Assembly (NCBI GenBank): GCA_005223375.1
Contig: RXOD01005073.1
Location: 1-16,077, forward strand
Length of the DNA stretch: 16,077 nt
Source: Amoebophrya sp. AT5.2
Lineage: Eukaryota; Sar; Dinophyceae; Syndiniales; Amoebophryaceae
Direction of reading: 5' to 3'
Shown piece by piece: positions 1-10,256 of the stretch (position 1 is its first letter; every line of letters starts with the position of its first letter). The notes beneath the pieces are model-generated. The model made no database searches. It saw nothing but the letters and a program-made list of their open reading frames with translations, and had not been told where the DNA came from. The position numbers and the translations under genes are program-made.

Positions 1-31
1 CCGACATTTTTTCTGCTCAAGGACGAGTCAC

Positions 32-1878
32 CGTCAGGACGGGGTACCTGCGATCCGATCCGTCATTCATCGACGTCGGGACAAACAACGAGCGTTCATG
101 ATCAGTCTAAGTGCAATATCAGAAGTACCCCATCTGCTCGGTCCATCCCTTCATGATTTCCCCGATCGGCTTCCCGCTCACTTCTTCCCAGGCCGCCCAC
201 AAATCGAAGGTCTGCGTGTTTCCGTACTTGTGACGATCCATGTACAGCGCCAAGCCCTCTCTGAACTTCTCCTTCCCCAGTGTGGCGAAGATCATCCGGC
301 AAACCGAGCCTCCCTTGCAGTAGGATATCGCGTCGAAGATTTCGTCCACCTGCTCCGCTTTGGGGATAGGCACCTGGATCGGGTGCGACGACCGCAAAGA
401 GTCCAGCCGCAACGCGGCCGCCTGGTCGTCGCACACGAAGGATTCCCAGATCTTCCATTCTGGAAACAAAGCGTCCGCCGAAAACGTCTGCATAAAATTC
501 GCGAAACCCTCGTTGAGCCAGAGATCGTTCCACCACTCCATGGTGACGAGGTTGCCGAACCATTGGTGCGCCAGCTCGTGGGTAACGACAGACGCAACGC
601 GCTGCTTGCGGACGGTGGACACCTGAGTCAGCCAGATATTTGTTCGGTCGCGGAAAAGCAGTAGGTGGTAAAATGAAAAGCAAGCTCAGACAGTCTGCCG
701 TTGAGCGTGAGTCTCTCCCAACCATCTGTGAACGAGATACAAACCGAGATGAAGCGCTCACGAATCAATGTCCGTACCTTCGCCAAATCGCAGAGCAAAT
801 CGATTTCTCTGTAGGTGACGAAGCCCCAGTTCTCCATGGCTCCTGCTGCGAAATCCGGGATGGCCGCCATGTCGAGTTTCGGCAGGGGGTACGGGATGCC
901 GAAAAATTCATTGTAGAACTCTAGACACCTCGCCCCCACGTCCAGCGAGAACGCCAGCTGCTCCGCCTTCCCTGGCACGCTCATGCACCTGATCGTGGTT
1001 TTCGGCCCGAACTCCCCCAAGGTCTCCTTCGTGATGTAATCGAGCTCTCCAACCAGGAACGCGAGCAGGTACGTGGACATTTTCGGCGACTCGGCGAACT
1101 CAAACAGGATGGTGCCGGCCTTCTCGTCGGAGACCTTCCGCACCTCCGGCATGTTGGAGAAGGCCGTGAATTTCTTGTCCGGGACAATGATGGTCACCTT
1201 GAAACGGGCCTTGCGCCCCGGCTCGTCCACGCACGGAAAGCACCGCCGCGCGTCGATCGCTTCAAACTGGGTCACGGCGAGCCGTCGCCGGGTGCCCAGC
1301 GTGTCCACATAATTCGACTGGTAGAAGCCGCACATCTGGTCGTTCAGGATACCTGTGGCGGCACGGTCTCGGTAGGTGTTACCGTGGAGTCGGAGTACGT
1401 AAAAATCCACATCGACCACTTCTTTGCTTTTTCTCGTGTCTTTGCCAATTTTACACATGAGCTGCGGTTTCACCAGCCGAACAATCGATCCTGTAGAAGT
1501 TGCGATCAAACTGGAAACCACAATGATCGGGCGTCTGCAAATACCATCGAACTTCGGAATCACCAGCTTCCCGGCGGCTTCCCCAACCGGCAGCACGTCG
1601 TCCCCGAACGAGATCGTGACCACAGAGCTCTTAGGCTTGAAAGTGATGCTGTCTGCGTCGTATTTTTCCCCGCTGCTCGTCTCGAAATACGCCTCATTAA
1701 AGCAGAGCTCCTTCGCGTTCAGCGAGAGCTCCGAGCACGCCACCTCCACGTCGTAGCTCACCTCCAATTTGCCACTGAAAACACACTTGTCCAGATCAGG
1801 CCGCAGCTCCAGGGTGTACAGCACGGGGACAGCGTCATCGGGAAGGATCTCCCGCTCGATCTCAGACTTGTCAGGCAT
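32..1878 (-). CDS. M1 family zinc aminopeptidase (puromycin-sensitive type), 5' portion, cut by window edge
   Basis: Exons on the minus strand: 1878-1545, 1352-778, 622-129, 47-32; the gene continues past the left edge. The 473 visible codons cover the N-terminal beta domain and the catalytic domain. The exopeptidase motif GAMEN is at residues 282-286. The zinc site HELAH is at 318-322 with the third ligand E341, exactly 18 residues on, and E319 as catalytic base. Y404 in SYCKGG is the expected transition-state tyrosine. The family removes N-terminal residues from peptides, usually in the cytosol; no signal peptide is seen here. The start at 1878 (MPDKSE) is the first ATG in its frame, is preceded by AAAG, and sits where puromycin-sensitive aminopeptidases begin. 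The last short exon (MGYPVLT) is followed by an in-frame TGA at 18-20 unless a donor at 31 (GTGACT) is used, so its end is the weak point. The family normally runs to roughly 850-900 residues, so about half is missing. Confidence 0.93.
1353..1544 (-). other. Intron 1 of the M1 aminopeptidase gene, open in frame
   Basis: This intron starts GTATTT and ends CACAG, phase 1. Its 192 bases are exactly 64 codons with no in-frame stop, so unspliced RNA would still encode a continuous protein with 64 extra residues. I call it an intron because joining its flanks gives DGILNDQMCGFYQSNY, which matches the conserved GFY region of M1 enzymes without a gap, while the 64 residues have no family counterpart I recall. 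Confidence 0.8.
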
Positions 1879-3031
1879 CTTTGCGCCTTTGTTCTTGCGG
1901 TGAAGTAGTGGGACCAACAAGCCCTGTGCGTTCCTATCCTAATCGTCCGTGTAGTCTATGGCTCTGACACTCGGCTAGCTGCAATGAATTTGAGTTCAAG
2001 AATTATGGACGGTCCCGTCCTGGCGTTCGCACACGGTATTCAGCTCTTGTGGCGCGGTGGGCGTCTGCAGCTCCGGCACACAAAAAACCGCGTTAAAACG
2101 GGCGGCAACGGCAACGGGCAAGCGCGCAGTAAGAATGAAAGCGTTGCTGCAACCACGACCGACGGCAAGTCCGTCGGGTGCGGGCGCGACTCAGCGAAAA
2201 GTCAGAAGTTCTGGGGCGCGCGCGGCGGGATGCACCATCCCAAGGCTTCAATGTGATCACAATGAATTTATTATGGACAACCGGCACTAACTGAATGTCT
2301 ACGAATCTATTATATGCGCTTAATTTATGCTTGAAAATCAAAATAGTACAGAATCTTCTCTGGTGTTCTTGCGGTTTGTGTGAGCAGTGTCAACACTTCA
2401 ATGCAACTCTAATTATGGGTTCGGGATCCAAGAAACCACGCCGAGAACAAGATTTGCTTCTCTCCCATCCAGATTTTTCACTCTCGTTCCTTCCTGTGTT
2501 TCTCGAAAAGCTGTAAGTATAGAAAAAGCAGCGAAAGTGCTTCCCACAACCACACTCATCGAATGAACATCAGTCGCTGACCATCAAAACGAACAGCAGC
2601 GAGCTGCCACGGCGCCAGCGAGCAGTATGCACCAGCGCAAAGAAAGACTGACAGTGGTTTAATGAGGTGATCACGGGTGTATTGACAACACAATGGATGA
2701 AAAGTGTCGCGTAAAGAGTGTCGGGTAGAAAGGAGGTTCGCGCCGGGGCGCAAACACGGGTGCTGGGGACAGTCGCCATTTACACATCTGTATTCTTTAT
2801 TGCGAGCGAGTGAGACTCGCTCGGGGAAATGGAGCAAAAACGTCAACCGATCCAATTGGTGGGTATAAGGTCAAAAGAAGCTCTCGAGTCTTAAAAAAAC
2901 TCTATACGGAAGCTGCGGCAGCCTTTTCTCATCCGCCGCAACGGCAGGCCCCACTCCTGTTAACGTCCACTAAGAATCGCCAGCGCGAGGAGTAGGAAAT
3001 GCGGCGTGCAAGCAACCGAACGCCCCAGTTT
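1879..3031. other. Intergenic region, M1 aminopeptidase to RBR ligase
   Basis: About 1.15 kb between the aminopeptidase start and the stop of the RBR ligase gene. Open frames on both strands are short and show no domain, signal peptide or coherent codon use. It must hold the aminopeptidase 5' leader and the RBR 3' untranslated region. I see no tRNA, no long repeat and no clear promoter motif. Confidence 0.6.
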
Positions 3032-6000
3032 TCACTTCAGCAGCTCCAGCTGTTCGGGCCGTATCGTGTCGAAGTAGTCCATGATGTTTTTGAAGAACGA
3101 GCTCACCACCTTTGTGACGTTCGTGAGCTCGGTTTTCCACGCCATGAATTCTTCCCGTGAAATCGGGGCGTGGATCTTCGCGTGCTGCAGAGCTGCGGCG
3201 CTGCCTGCTGGGTAGGGGTTTCTGGCCCCCGTGGGCTGAATTCCTCCAGGGTTTGACGACAGGGGTCTGGGTGAGTGGCGCTGCGAGTCCAGGACCGGGT
3301 TGCTACGTCCCCCGGGACCGAGGCGGCTCTGGTGGGTGCTGCTGCTACTGCTGCTGCTGCTGTTCCCAGCACAGGTGACCGCGGCAGCGTCAAGCTGCGT
3401 AAGATCACGCTTGATGAAGTTGGAATTCTCGAACAACCCCTGAAGCTGGTCGACTTTCTGCTCCAGAAGCCCTTGCTGGAACGCGAAGAACTCGACTGTG
3501 GATCCGAGAAAGTAAGCGAACGCGTACGTCCACTTCAGCATGCGCCGACAATCGATAACCTGAGACGCAGCGTCGAAAATGAAATTAATAAAAGGCTAGT
3601 GATGCAATGAGAATGACCGGCACGATAACGATCCCTTGTCACCTACTATATCCATGTATGACGAAAAGCAGTGAATGTGAAAGAACGATACCTGTTTGAT
3701 TGCCTCCTCAAGAAACAGCACGTCCTCCCAGTTTCCAAAGAGCCGCTGCAGGTCCTCCATCTTTCCTCGCACTTCCGCCAGAGTTTTCTTTTGCGCAATC
3801 AGCTGCGATTGACTGTGGTCGCGATACCGCTCGTAGAAGTGGGCGTACCTGTGAAGCCGATTCGAAAGGATGGTACGTTCTTCTCAAAGGGCGGCAGACA
3901 GAGACAGACAACGACAAGTATTAACAACGCCTAGAAATACTCTGAGCCTACTTATTATAGCTCTCTTTACTGCAACCTACCTTGCCAGGTTTTTTCTGGA
4001 CATTTCTTTTTCCTCGTCCGGGTTGATGAACTTGTTGCAGGGGCGGCCGTCTCGCGTGTGGGAGTAGTTGTAGTCGTCTGCCAGACACAGCCAGCAGAAC
4101 TGGTGGCCGCACCGGCAGACGATGTGCATGCAGCCCTGGTTCTTCTCGATCGGGTTTTTGCATTTCGGACACGCCTTCGTGTTCGCGATGATCCACGTGA
4201 CGTTCTCCGCTTCGTCCTGGTTCTTCTCCATCCACTTTCGCACCACGTGGCAGTAAATACCGGGGTGGGACTCGTGATTGCAGGTAAAGCACCACTTGAA
4301 CTCGCATGCCCCGCACTCCACCTCTTTGCATTGCAGTGGCACGCACTGGGCGTCGTTGACAGAAGAACAAAAAAGGTCCTCGTCCTCGTCCGGGGAACCG
4401 CCGTCACCCATGGTCGCGAGGGCGCGCAGAGGCTGTCGTGGTACGGATTTTAAACCTATAGTTAGATTCCTGAAATGGAGAACAAAAAGTGGACGGCGCG
4501 ACCGATAAAATCAAAATCAATCGATCACGATCCCGTCAAGAGCTGTAACTAGATTTAGATATGCTATATGCTAGGGCACAACAATATAAAGACCAGCAGA
4601 GTAGAATTGTACCTCATCTGACGCTTCTTTCGCCTGCAAGCCGAGCTGTTCTACTATCCTGGGGAGTCTTTCCCGCATCCCCGCAGGCAGCTTTGCAGCC
4701 ACGTTTTCCAGAATTGTGGCCATGGCAGAGGGCCCTCGCCCCCCGCCGGCGGCCCTCCGTTCCATCCGGTCCCGAATGTAGCCATCGTACACGAGTTGCG
4801 CCGCCCTGCGGTCCTCCTCCAGAGAGGCTTCCCCGCCCCCATTATCCGCCCTGCCGCGCTTCAGAGTGACGGCCGGTTGCCCCACCGCGCCTGGTGCGGA
4901 TGCGCGCCCCCCGCGCTGCGTCCCGCGTTGCATGGTGACCAGCGGGTGCTTGGGATCCTCCTTGGCTTGTTGACCACCGTGCAAGGCAACGTCCGCGGCA
5001 CGCTTGCTCGCGGTCCGGATCCAGAGATTGGCGGGGTTCACCGACTCCACGGTGCGGCAGGACTCGTTCACAAGAATGCAGTGCTGGCAGTCGGCGGTTG
5101 GGCACCACTTGCAGCACGGGTTGAGCTCGATGAAGGATTTGTGTTCGTACTCGATGACCTTTCTTTCGCATTCGGGCGCCAGTGCGGCCCACATGCTCCA
5201 CCGAACGCGCTCGCTGCATTTCGGCTCCATGCACTTGATCGTCAGGCAGGTGACCCCGTCATCCACGGCGCAGGTAAGGTGCTGCTTCCAACAGCAAGTG
5301 CAAAACGTGTGCCCGCACGGCAGCTGAAAAAGCTCGGGAAGAGGTTCATCATCCTGCGAGCGGGGGGCGCTTGCGCCAAACTTCTGCAGCTCGGTGGTAC
5401 CGGCCCGCCCGCGGGAGGTCACGGCTGCCGAACTCGCACTTTCCCGCGTCCGTTCCGGCGGCTTGAAGCTGTTTGCGGTTGCGGCCCCGTCCTCGCTGTC
5501 AACCATCATGGCGTCGTTTTCGTCGCAATTTGGCCGCGGAGTGATCTGCTGCTTCGAAATCATTTCTTGCAGGTCATCGAGCCGCCACACCTTCTGGTTC
5601 GCTGGGAAGGATTCATAGCAAACGGTGCAGAGCTTTTCGCCGCCGGAAGAGGACGACGACGCGCCCCCTGCTGATGACGAAGATGAACTCGACGACGCCG
5701 CGTTGCCGTGGGGGTCGCCGTTGGTCGCGGTGAAGAGGCCGACTCGCTTGCAGACGCGCTCGGCGCCGTTAAACCAAGCCTCGGTGAGCGTATGTACGTC
5801 GTATTTGTACTCGCGCAACACCAGCCGAGCGTCGGCGGGCTCCAAACCCGTTAGTTCGCACACCTGAGGCATGATCGAAAGTGGCGGTATCAGAGGAAAC
5901 AGCAACGCACACGCACTCAACCTGATCCTATCGCTACCGCTAGTACTATAATTTACTTATGATAGAACGCGTACTCTGGTGCAGAAGGAATGTACATCGG

Positions 6001-6658
6001 AGCACAGCTTATAGGTAGTGAGTACCTGTTCCACCATCTGGTACAGTTCTTTCTCGACGCGCTGCGGGAACGCAATCGAGCGAAAGTCGCTCGCAACCTT
6101 CCGGCGGACCTTCGAGACGTGGAAGCTGCTCGGTTCGTCGTCCGTATCGTCCTCCGCGTCGGATTTCGTCATCTCTACGTCGCTCACAACACGCTCGGGC
6201 TCGCTCTTCGGCGTCGGATCGTATTGGTACGACCCACTGCTTTCCTGGCTGCCGAGCATCAGTTTCGGCTTGCTGCTCCCGCCGAGGAGAAGACTTTCTT
6301 TCTTTTGCTCCTGCGAGCCCGGCGCTGGTGCGGCGGCTGCTGATGCAGCTCCGTCGTGCTGGGGTCCCGCGGTGACTGTGATCGTCTGACAGGAAGATGC
6401 CGCTGCGTTGGTTTTCTTACCAGCGCCCTCGCCGACAGAATCTTCCAGAAACAGACCGGAGGACGTAGCTGCGGAAGACGGAGGTTGGTTCGCGTCGGCC
6501 GCGCTGTGCTGACTGCTCGGAGCAGCGGCCCCGGACTTGATACCGTGCTTGCCGGAATTCGTGGTGGGCGGGGCTGGCACGTCGTCGACGTCTGACCCGG
6601 ATTCGTACTGGTAGCTGCCGCCATCGCTGCTGTAATCCTCCTCGTCAGACGAGTTCAT
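3032..6658 (-). CDS. Ariadne-like RBR E3 ubiquitin ligase with expanded RING1 and IBR
   Basis: Five exons: 6658-6026, 5863-4613, 4432-3981, 3848-3692, 3559-3032, giving about 1006 residues; all joints keep frame. Order: acidic N-terminus (MNSSDEEDYSSDGG); Ariadne UBA-like region about 212-255; RING1 with C290/C293, C394-x-H396, C399/C402 and C422/C427; IBR beginning C465/C470 and resuming at about C662-C689; RING2 with C716/C719, catalytic C729 in NQGCMH, then C734/C736, C741/C744; Ariadne helical domain about 775-1006 (RYAHFYERYRDH, RRMLKWTYAFAYFL). RBR ligases take ubiquitin from an E2 onto the RING2 cysteine before passing it to substrate; the Ariadne domain usually holds the enzyme inactive until a partner such as a neddylated cullin binds. 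All catalytic features look intact. Metazoan Ariadne proteins are about 500-560 residues, so this one is nearly doubled by low-complexity insertions and a long N-terminus. The start is the first ATG in frame, preceded by AAAG. Confidence 0.94.
3337..3362. repeat. Imperfect GCT/CTG trinucleotide repeat coding polyserine
   Basis: Near-perfect TGC/GCT repetition with one interruption (CTACTG). Read on the minus strand it is AGC/AGT serine codons giving a run of eight serines in the RBR ligase, between the Ariadne core and the C-terminal helix. A second serine-rich run at about residues 268-284 of the same protein uses more mixed codons. Confidence 0.8.
4367..5059 (-). other. Insertion of about 170 residues within the IBR domain of the RBR ligase
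   Basis: Residues about 480-650 lie between the first IBR cysteine pair (C465, C470) and the later cysteines of the same domain. In ordinary Ariadne proteins this gap is only about 15-20 residues. The insert is rich in charged residues, Ala and Gly, with an Asp/Glu stretch near its end (SPDEDEDLF), and carries the 180-base intron 4433-4612. The reading frame is maintained on both sides and the flanking zinc-ligand motifs are normal, so it looks like a loop extension rather than a gene-model error. A missed intron inside exon 2 cannot be excluded. Confidence 0.65.
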
Positions 6659-8132
6659 CTTTCCAATAGTGGCGGCACCAGCGAAGCGGGTCGTGGTCGT
6701 GGTCGAAGCACAAATAGGCACCGTCGTATCGATAGAACGGTAATTTTCAGTACCGACGAACACAGTAAGTATGCCACCCTGATGATACTACTTATCTCTA
6801 GCTGGATACAAATTTTGCAGCATTTTCAATTTCTGTTCTCGGTGCTATTACATCGCGTACAAATGAGAGAGTTCCGACTGACCGCAGCAAGTCGGAATCG
6901 GCGGTACGGCAAGTCCTGTGGTGCAAACGGAGACATTCCGCGTGGGTGAGCGCATGCGACCCTGTCGGAGCGATCATCATATTGATTTAGCACCAGCATC
7001 AAAACAAAATAACAACAGGGCGATTTATTCGACGCACGTGAACAAGTGGGGGAGCAATGGGTAGATTTGGGCTCCGTTTGCAACACGACCTGAAGAAATC
7101 GACGGGCGATCGATAGTCGACGATTTTTGGTCCTCTCGGAGAGCAGTTGCGCAGCTCGTGAGTGTGTGATGTGCAGCTGGCTGCCGGTGATGCCGACTGT
7201 GCTTTCTGTGATTCAAAAAACTGCAAGCAGTAAACCGACAAAAGTGCGATCAGCAATACCGACATGAGAGCGGTTCTGAGAGTCAGGCATCATGGGACAA
7301 CTTCTTCACCGAACAACTTCAAATCCGCGCGGTCTACGGACGCTTCTTCATACAGAGGTGCAGAATAGATGACCGCCTCTGCCATGCCTCAGCGAGCCAC
7401 GCACTATGTTTTGTATTGTAGAAATGTTGTAGTGCAGATACATCGGATGCGCGTGTTTTCCAGTGTGCACTTTCTCCGTGTCACAGGGTAAAAAAGTGCA
7501 TAGTCGGTCTCTTTTCTGCCTACTCGAGAATCAACGCAGCCATTCCGCCAGCACCAGTGCTTACGCGATGACACTGCGATGATTTATCAACCAGACGTTT
7601 TCCTTTTCCCCACGACTAAAAAAAGCTCCACGTGCGCAACAGAGGGTTCTGTAATCGTGTGCTTCGCCATGTGCTCCTTACCCGTGTGACTGCTCCTTTA
7701 TCGGGGTATAGCTGCGTGTGGTGGAAGATGGAAGGAGAACGCGCGGCATCTTCATTGTGCCCCCGATGTACGTTTTTAGTTTTAAGTACGTCTACGTGCT
7801 GACAATCTATAGGAAATCCGCTGGTGTGCTGTTTATTCGCTGATTCCTTCTGCGAGAAAAAGTCTTCTTGTGTACTCTTGGGTGTCGTTGATAGTGGTTG
7901 GTACAAAAAGTAATTCGGTTAAACCATAAAATCGCGTGCTTCCAGAAATTTTGCAGAACATCATTTTCGAGTCGCTTCGTTACAAGAGAGTGCTCGTAGT
8001 TAATGTTGAGTTCTTGCGACTCGCCATTGTTCTGAAGTCACTAACGGCGAGGCACCAGCCTAACATCAATTTTCGATTTCGTTCACTGCTCTTATGAAAA
8101 AACCCGAGAAAAACTAGGCTCTGCGTTCCTCT
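6659..8132. other. Intergenic region, RBR ligase to small membrane protein
   Basis: About 1.47 kb without a convincing gene. The one frame worth naming is 7265-6999 (minus): ATG, 88 codons, starting with a hydrophobic signal-like stretch (MSVLLIALLSVYCLQFF) and then a Cys- and Arg-containing tail with no motif I know. Its composition is not clearly coding. The frame 7906-7616 (minus) looks random. Upstream of the RBR start, a frame open back to about 6763 has no ATG and is probably 5' leader. Confidence 0.5.
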
Positions 8133-8802
8133 TTACTTCTTCTTCTTCTCCGCAGCGGCCTGTTTCTTCTTCAGCTCCAGCGTCTTCGGTGCGCGTCGTT
8201 TGCAAACCCCGCAGCAGCAGACTGTAATTTTCATGCATGGCGTTTAATCTTGAATGCGAGACGAGTGTCAACCTGCTACGAGAATCGTAAAGGGGAGATG
8301 TTACTCAGTTGTGTGCCTACTACACTATTCTTTACACGAAGGAAAAACCAACCAAGCAAATACGATAAGTACAGTAGCAGAAGAGCGAGAGCATGTATCC
8401 GAAGACGAAGTAGCCGAGGAAGCAGAGCACCAGCGCGACGTCCAGCAGGCCCTTGCCGCAGAGTCCCGCGTGCTGGGGGTAGTGCTTTTCGAAGGCGTCC
8501 AGGAACTGCAGCAGAAGTCCGAACGGCTTGGACCCCTCCACCATGGACACCACCGGGGCCCCCTTCTTGTACACCAGGCCCGGGATTTCGCTCAGCGGGG
8601 GCATGCCGTGCTTCAGTCGGGCCGACTCGACCACGTCCTGCATGTCGCCCAGCTTCGAGGTCGCTTGCTGATACTTCTCAACCACCACGTCGGAGTATTT
8701 CGGCGGCACCTGCTGCAAGACAGCAGCGAACTGCTTACAGGATGGATCTATCTTCCCATCGCATACGCATGCACACCCTAGTTTGTTGCTAGCATTACTC
8801 AT
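8133..8802 (-). CDS. Small single-span membrane protein with cysteine cluster and Lys-rich tail, family not recognised
   Basis: Two exons, 8802-8373 and 8221-8133, joined in phase 1 across a 151-base intron (GTACTT...TACAG), give 172 residues. The N-terminal part (about 1-115) is soluble-looking, with an early Cys group (CACVC) and a helical stretch containing KYSDVVVEKYQQATSKLGDM. A strong hydrophobic segment spans about 118-143 (LLDVALVLCFLGYFVFGYML). It runs directly into a cysteine cluster (FCYFCCCGVC) and then a basic tail ending KKKQAAAEKKKK. There is no N-terminal signal peptide, so the span itself probably acts as signal anchor. Juxtamembrane cysteines next to basic residues are a common setting for S-palmitoylation, and a C-terminal lysine tail can act in ER retrieval; both are inference. 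The ATG at 8802 follows a TAG|GTG that could be a leader acceptor. Coherence across the splice joint supports a real gene. Confidence 0.72.
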
Positions 8803-8936
8803 CACCTACCAAGACACGATCCGATCTCGCGAGCAAGGGAAACCACACATCGCACGAGATGCGAGATGGGGAGGTTTGTTGACACGGGGAGAAAAAAAAT
8901 CACCATACAATTACAAACCTACAGGAGTGGTGAGAA

Positions 8937-9408
8937 CTAGTGCTGTTGGAATGCGGATGGGGATGCTGAAAAGTTCCTAATTGATTTTAAGTTGCGCAGC
9001 GGATTACGCAAAGCCGCTTGTCGAGAACGATTAGGAGGCATGCATATGCAATGATAGACTGTGACCTTAACACCGGCTTCGGCGGAAAAGAAGAGCAGGT
9101 CTTTCGTGACGAGGACCTGTGTTTGACACAGTTTGCGGATAGATATCCATACCACGGAGGTGCAGTATTGAAGACCTGGCACTAACAGCATTTCGAATTA
9201 CATTGGATTGCGTGCTGCCGCACAAGAACAACGAAAACCTGAAGAACGCCCTGGGGAGAATCAGTACCGAGTTCGTAATAAAGTCGTAGGTTCCCGAGGC
9301 GGTCAGAAGCGGCTCCTGGGAGGACGAAGACACAGGTGCGCCTTTTGAACTTCCCTTGGCGGCGTACGCTACCGCAGCAACCGCCGACGCTCGCAAAACA
9401 CGCTGCAT
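8937..9408 (-). CDS. Tentative small protein with mitochondrial-type N-terminus
   Basis: Proposed exons 9408-9268 and 9116-8937, joined in phase 0 over a 151-base intron (GTACTG...CACAG), give 106 residues. The start (MQRVLRASAVAAVAYAAKG) is rich in Arg, Ala and Ser and free of acidic residues, which fits a mitochondrial presequence. It is followed by a Ser-rich linker and TYDFITNSVLVTKDLLFFSA across the joint. The ATG is preceded by AAAG, as in two neighbouring genes. The second half of exon 2, after about residue 65, is less convincing; another intron may begin near AAG|GTCACA (about 9063), making the true C-terminus different. I recognise no family. It ends only 134 bases before the start of the small membrane protein gene, on the same strand. 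The 5' exon is better supported than the rest. Confidence 0.45.
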
Positions 9409-10256
9409 CTTTTGTGGTGGGTGGGTGAACGTGCAGGCACTCTACTTCCTGATAAATTCTGTTCTGCTATGTAAGAGCTAGACTGATGCGACTGCGCGAC
9501 TAAGTAGTTGTAGTAGGAACAAAAAAGATTACGAGCCGCCTGGTGGTGGAAGCAGGTCCAGGTGCTGAGAGGGCGCTTCTCTGATATTTGCGAGCGCCAG
9601 ACAAAGCACAAATGATGATGTTTTTTCACAATGCATTTCTTTCTTGAGTGGAGACACAATACTTCAGCAAAGGATCTGCCGACACGAGCTGTTCTGATGA
9701 TCGAGACGCCAAGGCCAAGGATGAAGAATCGGATCCAGAGTCACATTTTCGCATTCATTTCATCAGGCCATCTTCAGCCTAAGTGCCCTCGTGGCGTTGT
9801 CGTTCGGTTCTCTTCTTTATTGGTTTACGTTTGGCTGACAGTTTCGTCGATTCGGGCGGTTTTCTCTCCTCAAGTATATTTGCACTAGCTGCACGTTCTC
9901 GGAATCTGCAGATGTAGAAACAAATGGAATCTAGTTTATCTTTGTAAGAGCACAAGCCGCAGCAGCGCGTAAAAATACATACATATTTCCCCTTGCGACT
10001 ATTGGCTCACACTGTCGCCTTGAGTGAGCGTCCTTGTAAAAGCAACAGCTCCACCTTTGTCTTTGACTTTCTTATTATTTGTACTTCCAGACATTAGTAC
10101 ATCCGTCGTCCCGCCCGACGTCTAGGCTTACTGCTTCCCTCCAACTCAGAATCAATCTTGAATTTGTTCCAACAAACCACGACGCGTGAACTCGCTTCGT
10201 AAGAAAATGTCACCGTGCATGGCACCGCTCCGCCAATCGCGGCCTGCCCGGCCCGC
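9409..10256. other. Intergenic region, prolyl 4-hydroxylase 3' side
   Basis: About 850 bases between the stop of the prolyl hydroxylase gene and the start of the small mitochondrial-type gene. Frames on both strands (for example 9631-9888 plus, 9659-9369 minus) are short, lack motifs and do not continue through plausible splice joints. I see no RNA gene or repeat. Confidence 0.55.

Noticed and set aside
4796..5674. Plus-strand open frame of 292 codons, with other long plus-strand frames over the RBR gene
   Set aside because: It lies opposite RBR exon 2, whose minus-strand product has the RING1 and IBR motifs. Its own product is Arg/Pro/Ala-rich with no motif, as expected of a GC-rich antisense shadow.
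8250..8792. Two overlapping plus-strand frames of about 175-180 codons
   Set aside because: They are antisense to the small membrane protein exon and are compositionally biased (Arg, Ser, Pro), with no splice-consistent extension.
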